Positions 1 through 5,829 of a stretch of DNA of 5,829 nucleotides are shown in pieces (positions within the stretch are counted from its first letter, which is position 1; each line of letters begins with the position of its first letter). The position numbers and the translations under genes were made by a program. The stretch comes from an uncultured beta proteobacterium (GTDB lineage Bacteria > Pseudomonadota > Gammaproteobacteria > Burkholderiales > Rhodocyclaceae), in NCBI GenBank assembly GCA_903933395.1, contig CAIZKA010000241.1:1-5829 (forward strand), read 5' to 3'. A model generated the notes under the pieces. The model did no database searches and was not told where the DNA came from. It was given only the letters and a program-made list of their open reading frames with translations.

Positions 1-141
1 CTGAAACTTAGTTTTAGTTGCGGCCGCTGCGCTTAACGCCGATAAAGCCGGCGTTAGCCTGCACTGAAACTTAGTTTTAGTTGCGGCCGCTGCGCTTAAC
101 GCCGATAAAGCCGGCGTTAGCCTGCACTGAAACTTAGTTTT
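1..141. repeat. Perfect 63-bp tandem repeat, 2.2 copies, inside coding sequence
   Basis: Positions 1-63 and 64-126 are identical, and 127-141 repeats the first 15 bases of the unit before the sequence diverges at the start codon. The 63-bp period equals 21 codons, so copy-number changes would keep the minus-strand reading frame. Each unit contains a short palindrome, TAACGCCG and CGGCGTTA separated by 7 bases, and a GCGGCCGC site. The array may extend beyond the left edge. The absence of any mismatch points to recent duplication, or to an assembly artefact. Confidence 0.95.
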
Positions 142-144
142 CAT
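1..144 (-). CDS. Start of an unidentified, probably exported protein with a tandemly repeated N-terminus (partial)
   Basis: This is the first 48 codons of a gene that is still open at the left edge. The ATG lies at 144-142 and AGGAG lies 6 nt upstream, so initiation here is well supported. The protein begins MKTKFQCRLTP, continues ALSALSAAAAT, and then repeats that 21-residue block exactly (residues 2-22, 23-43, and the first five residues of a third copy). Each block has a basic N-region (K, K, R), a mildly hydrophobic Leu/Ala stretch and an Ala-rich end, which together resemble a Sec signal peptide. No stop occurs in this frame although the DNA repeats. The codons are AT-richer than in the neighbours (TTA twice and CTA once per block). 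The gene is transcribed divergently from the transporter at 277. I do not recognise the family; the mature protein lies outside the window. Export is an inference from composition, and a non-exported repeat protein remains possible. Confidence 0.7.
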   Translation of the reverse strand, partial: MKTKFQCRLTPALSALSAAAATKTKFQCRLTPALSALSAAAATKTKFQ

Positions 145-276
145 GAAGATCTCCTCTGGTTGGCGGCAGGCGCTGATGCGCCGGCCATGAAGCGCAAGAT
201 AGGCGGACCTCGAGCGTCCGTCTGTTAGCGAGTGTCAGCAGATATGTCGGTACCTGATTTCGGTTAGCATCGGCCG
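145..276. promoter_or_regulatory. Divergent intergenic region with a stem-loop at 201-223
   Basis: This 132-bp gap separates two divergently transcribed genes and must hold the upstream signals of both unless a promoter lies inside a gene. Bases 201-208 can pair with 216-223 (8 bp with one G-T wobble) around a 7-base loop, CTCGAGC. A smaller hairpin, GGCGC/GCGCC with a TGAT loop, lies at 169-182. Neither is followed by a T-run, so neither looks like an intrinsic terminator. They could be operator or leader structures. I found no convincing paired -35/-10 boxes in either direction. Confidence 0.35.
150..155 (-). promoter_or_regulatory. Shine-Dalgarno sequence of the left-edge gene
   Basis: On the minus strand AGGAGA (AGGAG at 155-151) lies 6 nt upstream of the ATG at 144-142. 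It is the clearest ribosome binding site in the window and the main reason to read the repeat as coding. The frame stays open upstream to a TGA at 237-235, but no start codon with comparable support is present there. Confidence 0.75.
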
Positions 277-1521
277 ATGACCACTCCCGCCCCTGTCCGC
301 ACCGATGCTGCGGTGATAGCGCTGGTCGGCATGGCCCACGCCACCTCGCACCTGTTTCACCTTTTGTTACCTCCGCTGTTTCCGCTGCTGATGCCGGACT
401 TCGGTTTCGGCTATACCGAGGCCGGTTTCCTGATGACGGTGTTTTTCGTCATCTCCGGCGTCGGCCAGGCGCTTGCCGGGATCGTCGTCGATCGCTACGG
501 CGCGCGCCGCGTGCTGATGGCCGGGGTTAGCCTGCTGGCGGCGTCGGGCCTCGCGCTCTCGGCGGCGGCCAACTATCCGATGCTGCTGCTGGCCGTGGCG
601 CTGGCCGGCATGGGCAATTCGGTATTCCACCCGGCGGACTTTTCGCTGCTGAACAAGAAGGTGTCACCGTCGCGTCTGGGGCACGCCTTTTCTGCGCACG
701 GCCTGTCGGGAAACCTCGGCTGGGCGCTGGGTGCGACGATTTCCGGCATGGCCCTGGCCTGGGGCGGCTGGCGCGGGGCCGGGCTTGCGGCGGCGTCGGT
801 GGCTTTTTGCTCGGTGGCGGCGCTGCAGATGGCGCGGCGGCTGCTTGATGACGACGTGGCAAGATTTCCCGCAGGGACGCACGGCGCTGGCGCGGGCGGC
901 ACGGCGACGGAGACGACTTTCGGCTTCCTCGGCGCTCCTGTGATCTGGCTGAGCTTCCTGTTCTTCCTGCTGGTCACGGCGGCCTTCGGCGGCTTGCAGA
1001 GTTTTTCCGTGCCGGTGCTGGGCGGCATCTACGGGTTGACGGCGGCGGCGGGCGTGGCGGCGCTGACGGGCTATCTGCTGGGTTCGGCGGCTGGCATGGT
1101 GGTCGGCGGCTTTGTCGCCGTGCGCGTGCAGGCACATGACCGCGCGGTGGGTGCCGCCCTGGTCGGCGCCGCGGTCTTCGCCTCGGTGTTGGCCAGCGGC
1201 TTGCCGCCGGCGTGGAGCGTGATTCCGCTGATGGTCGGCGTAGGCATCGGCGTAGGCCTCGCCGGCCCTTCGCGCGACCTGCTGGTACGGCGCGTGGCGA
1301 TCGAGTCCCTGGCCGGCGGCAAGGAATCGCCGGCATTCGGCCGCGTCTATGGTTTCGTCTATTCCGGGCTCGACGTCGGCCTCGCGCTGGGGCCGCTGGC
1401 CTTCGGCATGCTGCTCGACGCCGGCGGCCGCGGCGGCGTGCTGCCGGGCGTGGCGCTGCTGCAAATCCTGGCGGTGCTGACGGTGCTGGCCATGGGCCGC
1501 CGCGTCGGTCCGGGGCGCTAA
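277..1521 (+). CDS. MFS transporter, related to the fosmidomycin-resistance (Fsr) branch
   Basis: This 414-residue inner-membrane protein has the length and hydrophobic pattern of a 12-helix major facilitator: helices roughly at 12-39, 46-70, 77-98, 100-118, 138-160, 165-185, then 218-245, 256-283, 289-308, 312-331, 352-380 and 386-406. A hydrophilic loop at about 186-215 joins the halves. The loop after helix 2 carries the MFS motif A form G-x3-D-R-x-G-x-R-R (68-78). The N-terminal HLLLPPLFPLL and the NSVFHP segment (114-119) followed by a Gly-rich HGLSGNLGWALG resemble Fsr-type transporters. Fsr exports fosmidomycin in Escherichia coli, but the substrate here cannot be read from sequence. 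The frame is closed by a TAG at 265-267, so the ATG at 277 is the first possible start; its Shine-Dalgarno is weak. A GTG at 313 is a less likely alternative. The gene converges on the cyclase gene. Confidence 0.88.
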   Translation: MTTPAPVRTDAAVIALVGMAHATSHLFHLLLPPLFPLLMPDFGFGYTEAGFLMTVFFVISGVGQALAGIVVDRYGARRVLMAGVSLLAASGLALSAAANYPMLLLAVALAGMGNSVFHPADFSLLNKKVSPSRLGHAFSAHGLSGNLGWALGATISGMALAWGGWRGAGLAAASVAFCSVAALQMARRLLDDDVARFPAGTHGAGAGGTATETTFGFLGAPVIWLSFLFFLLVTAAFGGLQSFSVPVLGGIYGLTAAAGVAALTGYLLGSAAGMVVGGFVAVRVQAHDRAVGAALVGAAVFASVLASGLPPAWSVIPLMVGVGIGVGLAGPSRDLLVRRVAIESLAGGKESPAFGRVYGFVYSGLDVGLALGPLAFGMLLDAGGRGGVLPGVALLQILAVLTVLAMGRRVGPGR

Positions 1522-1529
1522 CCCGGGCC
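1507..1529. terminator. GC-rich stem-loop over the transporter stop codon, possible weak terminator
   Basis: Bases 1507-1514 can pair with 1522-1529 (8 bp, one G-T wobble), with a 7-base loop containing the TAA stop. It sits between two convergent genes whose stop codons are 16 bp apart, a usual place for a shared terminator. On the plus strand it is followed only by TGCGATTTC, and on the minus strand by no T-run, so intrinsic termination is uncertain. Confidence 0.25.
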
Positions 1530-1537
1530 TGCGATTT

Positions 1538-3895
1538 CTACTTGCTGGGCATGGTCCATACGCCGTCCCAGCTTGCGGGCGGCGGGGTGCTGCGGTAGAT
1601 CCGGCAACGCTCGAAATAGATCTTCGACGGCCCGTCCTCGGGATTGGCCGCCAGGGACTCGCTGAAGCAATGTTCGGCGCCGCTCCAGTCGCGCTGGCGA
1701 TAGCGCAGCAGACCTTCGCTGAAAGCTGCCAGCGCCTCTTCGCGATGGGGGAAGCTGTCTTCCGAGTGGTGGCCCAGCGCCTCGTAGATGGCCACCGGCA
1801 TGTCCCTGCCGCGCACGCGGATCAGGTCGATCTCGCGGGCTGCCGCATGATGCTTGACCGCCGCCCAGGTGGCGTCGCAAATCAGGATCGAGGTGCCGTA
1901 GAACTTGTTGGCGCTTTCAAGGCGCTCGGCCAGATTGACCCGGTCGCCGATCACGGTGTATTCCATGCGCTTCAGGGACCCGATGTTGCCGGCGACGACA
2001 TTGCCGGTGCTGATGCCGACGCCGATCCGGATCAGTTCGCTGCCGCGCGCGGCGCGGCGCCGGTTGAGCGCGTGCAGGCCGGTCAGCATCTTGTTGCCGA
2101 CCATGATGGCGTTGCTGGCGTCTTCCTCGCTTTGCAGCACCGAACCGAACACGGCCATGATCATGTCGCCGATGTACTTGTCGAGCACGCCGTTGTGGGC
2201 GAAGACGATATCCACCATGTCGGTGAAATACTCGTTGAGCAGGGCCACGGTTTCCTTGGCGCCCAGGCGTTCCGAGATCGAGGTGAAGCCGCGGATGTCG
2301 GAGAACAGCACGCTGACGTCGCGTCCCGTTCCGCCGAGTTCCACTTCGCCGCTCGCAAGAAGCTGGTCCACCACCGACTTGCTCATGTAGCGCGACATGG
2401 TGTTGCGCAGGCGCTTCTCGCGGGTGATGTCCTCCATCATCAGCATGTAGCCGATCGGTTCGTCGCGCGGGCTGGTCAGTTGCACCGTTGCAAGATTCAC
2501 CGAGATGATTTCGCTGCCGTCGATGAACAGGTCGGTATCGACGGTGATGTCGGTGTTGCCCGTGGCTTGCACCTTGTCCAGACTTTTCGCCACCCAGATG
2601 TTGCGGCCGACGAAGATCTCCTCCAGCCGGTGCCCGATCAGTTCCGCGTCGCTGAGGCGCAGGATGCGGCGGGCCGATTCGTTGACCTTCTTCAATGTGC
2701 CGTTGGCGTCCAGCGTCAGCACGGCATTGTTCATGCTGTGCAGGATGGCCTCGTTGTAGTTGCGTTCGGCGTTGACCTCCTCGAACAGTTGTGCATTCTC
2801 GATGGCGACGGCCGCCTGCGCCGAGAATGCCCGCAGGCGCCGCTCGTCGGCGCTGCCGAAGGCACCGCCCTTGCGGTTGAGGATCTGCATGACGCCGATC
2901 TTGCGCTCGCCCCTGGCGACGATCGGCATGCACAGCATGCTGTGGGTGCGGTAGCCGGTGTGGCGGTCGAAATCGGCATTGAAGCGGGGGTCGGTATAGG
3001 CGTCGGCGATGTTGATCACGCGGCCGCTGCTGAAGCATTCGCCGGCGATTCCGGCATCCGCCGGGAATCGGATTTCCTCACCGGCGATGCCGCCGGCGAC
3101 GCGTGAGAACAGCTCATGGCTGGTCGCGTCGTAGAGGAACAGGGTGCCGCGGTCGGCGTCGAGCAATGAGGTTGCCGCGGTCATGATCTTCATCAGCAGC
3201 GGATCGAGGTGGATCTCGGCGACGATCGAGATGCTGACTTCCAGCAGCATGGCTTCCTCGCGCTGCTGGCGTTCGACCTTCTCGAACAGGCGCGCATTCT
3301 CGAGCGCGGCGGACGCCTGCAGCGACAGCCCCTCGAGCAGCTTCTGGTCCTCGCTGTCGAAGTCTCCGGCATGCTTGTTCAGTACCTGGGTGATGCCGAT
3401 CACTTCATGGTTCTTGTTGCGGATCGGCACGCAGAGGATGTTGCGCGTGCGGTAGCCGGTGCGGCGGTCCACTTCCTGGTTGAAGCGCGGATCGGCGTAG
3501 GCATCGGCAATGATTTCGGCTTCGCCGCGGGTAAACACCGAACCGGCGACGCCGAGGCGGCAGGGAAAGCGGATCTCGCCGATGACATCGCCCTGCATGA
3601 CGCGCGAGAACAGTTCATCGGTCTCGGGGTCGTGCAGGAACAGCGAACTGCGGTCGGCGTTCAGCGCCTCCGTCACCACCTCCATCAGGCGCGGAAACAG
3701 CACGTCGAGCGAAAGGCTGTCGGATACGCGGTTGGCGATGTCGGCCAGCGCCGAGGTCCGGCGCAGCATTTCGGTAATGCGGAAGAACAGTTCGGCCTTG
3801 CCCGTCTCGTCGAGACCGTGCAGAAGCTTCTCGATGTCCTCCTGGTGCAGGCGGTGTTCGAGAATCTCGCGAATGGTTTCGAAGCCGATTTGCAT
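1538..3895 (-). CDS. Class III adenylate cyclase, GAF-GAF-PAS-cyclase-TPR-like
   Basis: This 785-residue protein has no membrane segments and should make cAMP from ATP in the cytosol as a homodimer. Domains in order: helical N-terminus, GAF1 (about 56-203), GAF2 (about 215-370), PAS (about 381-493), a linking helix, the cyclase domain (about 523-708) and a TPR-like tail (about 719-767). The catalytic set looks complete by alignment to known cyclases: metal-binding D533 (in FSDIRGFT) and D577 (in KYIGD), adenine-selecting K573 and T647, and transition-state N654 and R658. Thr at 647 is typical of class IIIb adenylate cyclases. Both GAF domains keep a near-complete NKFDE signature: N173, K174, F179, D183, then Q184; and N340, R341, F346, D350, E351. 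In cyanobacterial CyaB1 and mammalian phosphodiesterases this motif marks cyclic-nucleotide-binding GAFs, so cAMP feedback is possible but inferred. The ATG at 3895 is chosen; a TTG two codons upstream (3901) is the alternative. Neither has a clear Shine-Dalgarno. Confidence 0.93.
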   Translation of the reverse strand: MQIGFETIREILEHRLHQEDIEKLLHGLDETGKAELFFRITEMLRRTSALADIANRVSDSLSLDVLFPRLMEVVTEALNADRSSLFLHDPETDELFSRVMQGDVIGEIRFPCRLGVAGSVFTRGEAEIIADAYADPRFNQEVDRRTGYRTRNILCVPIRNKNHEVIGITQVLNKHAGDFDSEDQKLLEGLSLQASAALENARLFEKVERQQREEAMLLEVSISIVAEIHLDPLLMKIMTAATSLLDADRGTLFLYDATSHELFSRVAGGIAGEEIRFPADAGIAGECFSSGRVINIADAYTDPRFNADFDRHTGYRTHSMLCMPIVARGERKIGVMQILNRKGGAFGSADERRLRAFSAQAAVAIENAQLFEEVNAERNYNEAILHSMNNAVLTLDANGTLKKVNESARRILRLSDAELIGHRLEEIFVGRNIWVAKSLDKVQATGNTDITVDTDLFIDGSEIISVNLATVQLTSPRDEPIGYMLMMEDITREKRLRNTMSRYMSKSVVDQLLASGEVELGGTGRDVSVLFSDIRGFTSISERLGAKETVALLNEYFTDMVDIVFAHNGVLDKYIGDMIMAVFGSVLQSEEDASNAIMVGNKMLTGLHALNRRRAARGSELIRIGVGISTGNVVAGNIGSLKRMEYTVIGDRVNLAERLESANKFYGTSILICDATWAAVKHHAAAREIDLIRVRGRDMPVAIYEALGHHSEDSFPHREEALAAFSEGLLRYRQRDWSGAEHCFSESLAANPEDGPSKIYFERCRIYRSTPPPASWDGVWTMPSK

Positions 3896-3936
3896 GCGCA
3901 ATAGGAGCGGAAGACCCGTTGGTCGAACTACGCGCT

Positions 3937-3950
3937 ATTGTAACCACAAT
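3937..3950 (-). promoter_or_regulatory. Candidate -10 box and overlapping inverted repeat upstream of the cyclase gene
   Basis: On the minus strand TACAAT (3942-3937) matches five of six bases of the sigma-70 -10 consensus. It would place transcription start near 3930, about 35 nt before the cyclase ATG. No good -35 box lies at the expected distance, so an activator or another sigma factor may be needed, or the match is chance. The same bases form half of a perfect inverted repeat, ATTGT-AACC-ACAAT, which would suit a small operator. The surrounding 3896-3997 gap is the only non-coding space between tag and the cyclase. Confidence 0.35.
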
Positions 3951-3968
3951 GAAGGAAAGCCCATTTGC

Positions 3969-3988
3969 CGCCGGGAATCCGGCCGGCG
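3969..3988 (-). terminator. Stem-loop just downstream of tag, weak terminator candidate
   Basis: CGCCGG (3969-3974) and CCGGCG (3983-3988) form a 6-bp GC stem with an 8-base loop, about 10 bp past the tag stop codon. In the direction of transcription it is followed by GCAAATGGGC and then a pyrimidine-rich stretch rather than a true T-run. It could attenuate readthrough into the cyclase gene, but the support is structural only. Confidence 0.2.
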
Positions 3989-3997
3989 CGAAGGCCG

Positions 3998-4603
3998 TCA
4001 GCCGCCGAGTTCAGCGTGGCGCGGACAGGAGGCGAGGTGGTCGTTGACCATGCCGGTCGCCTGCATGTGGGCGTAGACGACCGTGGGGCCGATGAAGCGG
4101 AAGCCGCGGCGCTTGAGTTCCTTCGACAGGGCTTCGGCCTCGGGGGTGATGGCAGGAACTTCCGCCATGCTGCGCCAGCGGTTGAGGCGCGGCCGGCCAT
4201 CGACAAACTGCCACAGCAGGCGGTCGAGGCTGCCGCCCTGTTCATAGAGTTCCAGCGTGGCGCGGGCGTTGCCTATGCTGGCGGCGATCTTCAGCCGGTT
4301 GCGGACGATGCCGGCGTCGCCGAGCAGGCGGGCGACATCCTTTTCGCCATAGCGTGCGATGCGGGCCGGATCGAAGCCGTCATAGGCGCGGCGATAGTTT
4401 TCCCGCTTCCTGAGGATGGTGATCCAGGAGAGCCCGGCCTGCGCACCCTCGAGGATGAGGAACTCGAAAAGGGTTCGCTCGTCGTGGCAGGGCACGCCCC
4501 ACTCGGTGTCGTGGTAGGCGACATAGAGAGGATCGGTGCCGCACCACGGACAGCGCGCCGTGGCGCCGGCGCCAGCGCGGTGCGTCCCTTCGGGAACTCT
4601 CAA
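3998..4603 (-). CDS. tag: DNA-3-methyladenine glycosylase I
   Basis: This enzyme excises 3-methyladenine from alkylated DNA, opening base excision repair. The 201-residue product matches E. coli Tag (187 residues) over nearly its whole length. The structural zinc ligands of the family are all present: C18 and H31 near the N-terminus, H189 and C193 near the C-terminus. The conserved LEGAQAGLSW segment carries E52, equivalent to the base-recognising E38 of E. coli, and W60. The protein ends about where the family ends. The only start codon available before the zinc-ligand Cys is the TTG at 4603-4601, because the frame is closed upstream by TGA at 4639-4637. That gives an extension of about 14 residues relative to E. 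coli. The TTG overlaps the TGA stop of the upstream gene (TTGA), so translation is probably coupled to it. Nothing suggests an adaptive-response (Ada) site. Confidence 0.95.
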   Translation of the reverse strand: MRVPEGTHRAGAGATARCPWCGTDPLYVAYHDTEWGVPCHDERTLFEFLILEGAQAGLSWITILRKRENYRRAYDGFDPARIARYGEKDVARLLGDAGIVRNRLKIAASIGNARATLELYEQGGSLDRLLWQFVDGRPRLNRWRSMAEVPAITPEAEALSKELKRRGFRFIGPTVVYAHMQATGMVNDHLASCPRHAELGG

Positions 4604-5829
4604 TTCAGCACCAGTACGCCGCGCTTGAGCCCCGGGTCATCCGGATGTTTCGAGAGGACGAAGCCGAGGCTGGCGACGAAGGCCAGCATGCGGGTATTTT
4701 CGGCGAGGAAATCGCCGTCCATGTAACGGAGGCCGGCGCTGCGCGCGGTGTCGATGAGGACGCCCATGAGGCGCCGGGCCAGACCCTGGCCCTGCCAGTC
4801 GTCGGCGACGACGATGGCAAACTCGCAGGATTCGCCGTCCGGGCTGGTGGCGTAGCGGACGACGCCGATTTCCTTTTCCGCGCCATCCACTTCGATGGTG
4901 GCGACATAGGCCATTTCGCGGTCGTAGTCGATCTGGGTAAGCCTGATCATCTGTGCCTGCGACACTTCGCGGATGGTGTTCATGAAGCGCAGGTAGCGTG
5001 ATTCGGGCGAAAGGGCCTTGACGAAGTCATGCTCGAGGCGGACATCCTCGGGCCGGATCGGGCGGATCGTGACCTGCTGGCCGTTCCTGGCCTGGTAGCT
5101 GGTCTTCAGGTGCGACGGATAGGGATGGATCGCCATGTGGTCATAGCGACCGGCCGTGATCGGCGTGTTCTCGATGTGGATGCGCGCATCCACGGCGACC
5201 GCGCCGTGCTCATCGACGATCAGCGGATTGATGCCCATCTCGCTGATCCAGGGCAATTCGCAGACCATGGCGGAAACGCTGAGCAGCACGGCCTCGATGG
5301 CGTCCATGCTGACCGGCGGCATGTTGCGGAACTGGCCGAGTCGCGCGGTGGTCCGGGTCGAGGCCAGCATGTCGGCGACGAGAAAGGAATTCAGCGGCGG
5401 CAGGGCTACGGCGCGCTCGCTCCTGCTGGCCTCGACGCCGGTGCCGCCGGGGCCGAAGACGATGGTCGGGCCGAAGATCTTGTCGCGCATCATGCCGACC
5501 GCCAGTTCGCGCCCGTTGGGCTTCTGGATCATCGGCTCGATGGCGATGCCGTTGACGTGCGCGTCCGGACGATTCTTTTTTACGTCGTCCATGATTTCCA
5601 GCCAGCCGTCGCGCACCGCAGCCAGGCTGTTCAGGTTCAGGCGCACGCCGCCGCAATCGCTTTTGTGGGCGATTTGCGGCGAATCGATTTTCATCACCAC
5701 CGGCAGGCCGAGTTCTTCGGCCAGCACCATGGCTTCGGAGGCGGAACGGGCCACCCGGGTTTGCGCGATGGGAATCCTGAAGGCCGACAGTATGGCCTTC
5801 GATTCCATTTCGCTGAGCACCTTGCGCCC
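4600..5829 (-). CDS. C-terminal part of an ATP-grasp / GNAT N-acetyltransferase fusion (Pat-like), 5' end outside window
   Basis: The frame is open to the right edge, leaving 409 visible residues of a larger protein. Residues 1 to about 225 are the ATP-grasp part of the ADP-forming acyl-CoA synthetase family: ESKAIL and FRIP near the start, the HKSDCGGV motif (55-62), a glycine-rich FGPGGTG (125-131) and the EMGINPLIV segment (197-205). From about 252 to the end is a GNAT acetyltransferase fold, with the acetyl-CoA pyrophosphate loop QGQGLA (346-351) in motif A. This order matches large (about 890-residue) proteins annotated as acetate-CoA ligase family/GNAT, which include the protein lysine acetyltransferases Pat/PatZ that acetylate and inactivate acetyl-CoA synthetase. 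The N-terminal CoA-binding half, needed to tell an active ligase from a pseudo-enzyme regulator, is not visible. A GTG at 5820 could mimic a start but lies inside the conserved domain. The gene precedes and overlaps tag. Confidence 0.9.
   Translation of the reverse strand, partial: GRKVLSEMESKAILSAFRIPIAQTRVARSASEAMVLAEELGLPVVMKIDSPQIAHKSDCGGVRLNLNSLAAVRDGWLEIMDDVKKNRPDAHVNGIAIEPMIQKPNGRELAVGMMRDKIFGPTIVFGPGGTGVEASRSERAVALPPLNSFLVADMLASTRTTARLGQFRNMPPVSMDAIEAVLLSVSAMVCELPWISEMGINPLIVDEHGAVAVDARIHIENTPITAGRYDHMAIHPYPSHLKTSYQARNGQQVTIRPIRPEDVRLEHDFVKALSPESRYLRFMNTIREVSQAQMIRLTQIDYDREMAYVATIEVDGAEKEIGVVRYATSPDGESCEFAIVVADDWQGQGLARRLMGVLIDTARSAGLRYMDGDFLAENTRMLAFVASLGFVLSKHPDDPGLKRGVLVLN

Noticed and set aside
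31..59. Integron attC-like site: GCTTAAC and GTTAGCC flanking a palindrome, recurring each 63 bp
   Set aside because: The spacing (29 bp end to end) is too short to hold both R and L boxes, the right core departs from the GTTRRRY consensus, and the sequence reads as codons of the left-edge gene.
1..141. CRISPR array or intergenic satellite
   Set aside because: The units are directly abutting with no unique spacers, and the 63-bp period keeps an open reading frame behind a good ribosome binding site.
664..1464. Minus-strand open frame of 266 codons antisense to the transporter
   Set aside because: It is dominated by R, H, Q and A, with no domain and no ribosome binding site, as expected for the complement of a hydrophobic GC-rich membrane-protein gene.
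1670..3106. Long plus-strand open frame of 478 codons antisense to the cyclase gene
   Set aside because: Its composition (rich in H, A, V, D, Q) is what results from reading the opposite strand of a GC-rich gene; it shows no recognisable domain, while the minus-strand product is a complete cyclase.
3209..3904. Plus-strand open frame of 231 codons across the start of the cyclase gene
   Set aside because: It mirrors GAF1-coding sequence, with repetitive composition and no domain; it is a shadow of the real gene.
3965..4726. Plus-strand open frame of 253 codons over tag
   Set aside because: It lies antisense to a well-conserved enzyme with all zinc ligands and crosses a real gene boundary; there is no evidence of independent coding.
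5818..5820. GTG as the start of the ATP-grasp/GNAT gene
   Set aside because: The frame continues upstream to the edge with residues typical of the domain start, and the known family is much longer, so the codon is internal.

Overview
The window is GC-rich, densely coding bacterial DNA. Gene content and the strong G/C third-position bias suggest a proteobacterium, perhaps a betaproteobacterium. That placement is inference from general family knowledge; no rRNA or other marker gene is present to settle it.

Layout, left to right. Positions 1-144 (minus strand) hold the first 48 codons of a gene that runs off the left edge. It has a clear Shine-Dalgarno sequence and starts with a signal-peptide-like segment repeated in tandem as perfect 63-bp (21-residue) units. 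A 132-bp divergent intergenic region follows. Next, 277-1521 (plus) encodes a 12-helix major facilitator transporter resembling the fosmidomycin-resistance (Fsr) branch. It converges, with only 16 bp between stop codons, on a large minus-strand gene (1538-3895) for a soluble class III adenylate cyclase with the order GAF-GAF-PAS-cyclase-TPR-like tail. A 102-bp gap holds the probable cyclase promoter. The right part is a minus-strand two-gene unit: the C-terminal part of an ATP-grasp/GNAT protein (4600-5829, open at the right edge), overlapping by 4 bp the tag gene for 3-methyladenine DNA glycosylase I (3998-4603).

How the genes relate. The ATP-grasp/GNAT protein and Tag are probably translated from one transcript. 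The cyclase appears to have its own promoter and would make cAMP in response to ligands bound by its sensory domains. The transporter and the repeat-bearing gene are divergent neighbours that share an upstream region. No RNA gene, insertion sequence, CRISPR array or integrase is visible. There is no gene-free stretch longer than about 130 bp.

The most unusual item is the left-edge gene. Read as DNA it looks like an intergenic tandem repeat, but it keeps one reading frame and has a good ribosome binding site, so it is better explained as a duplicated N-terminal export-signal-like peptide.
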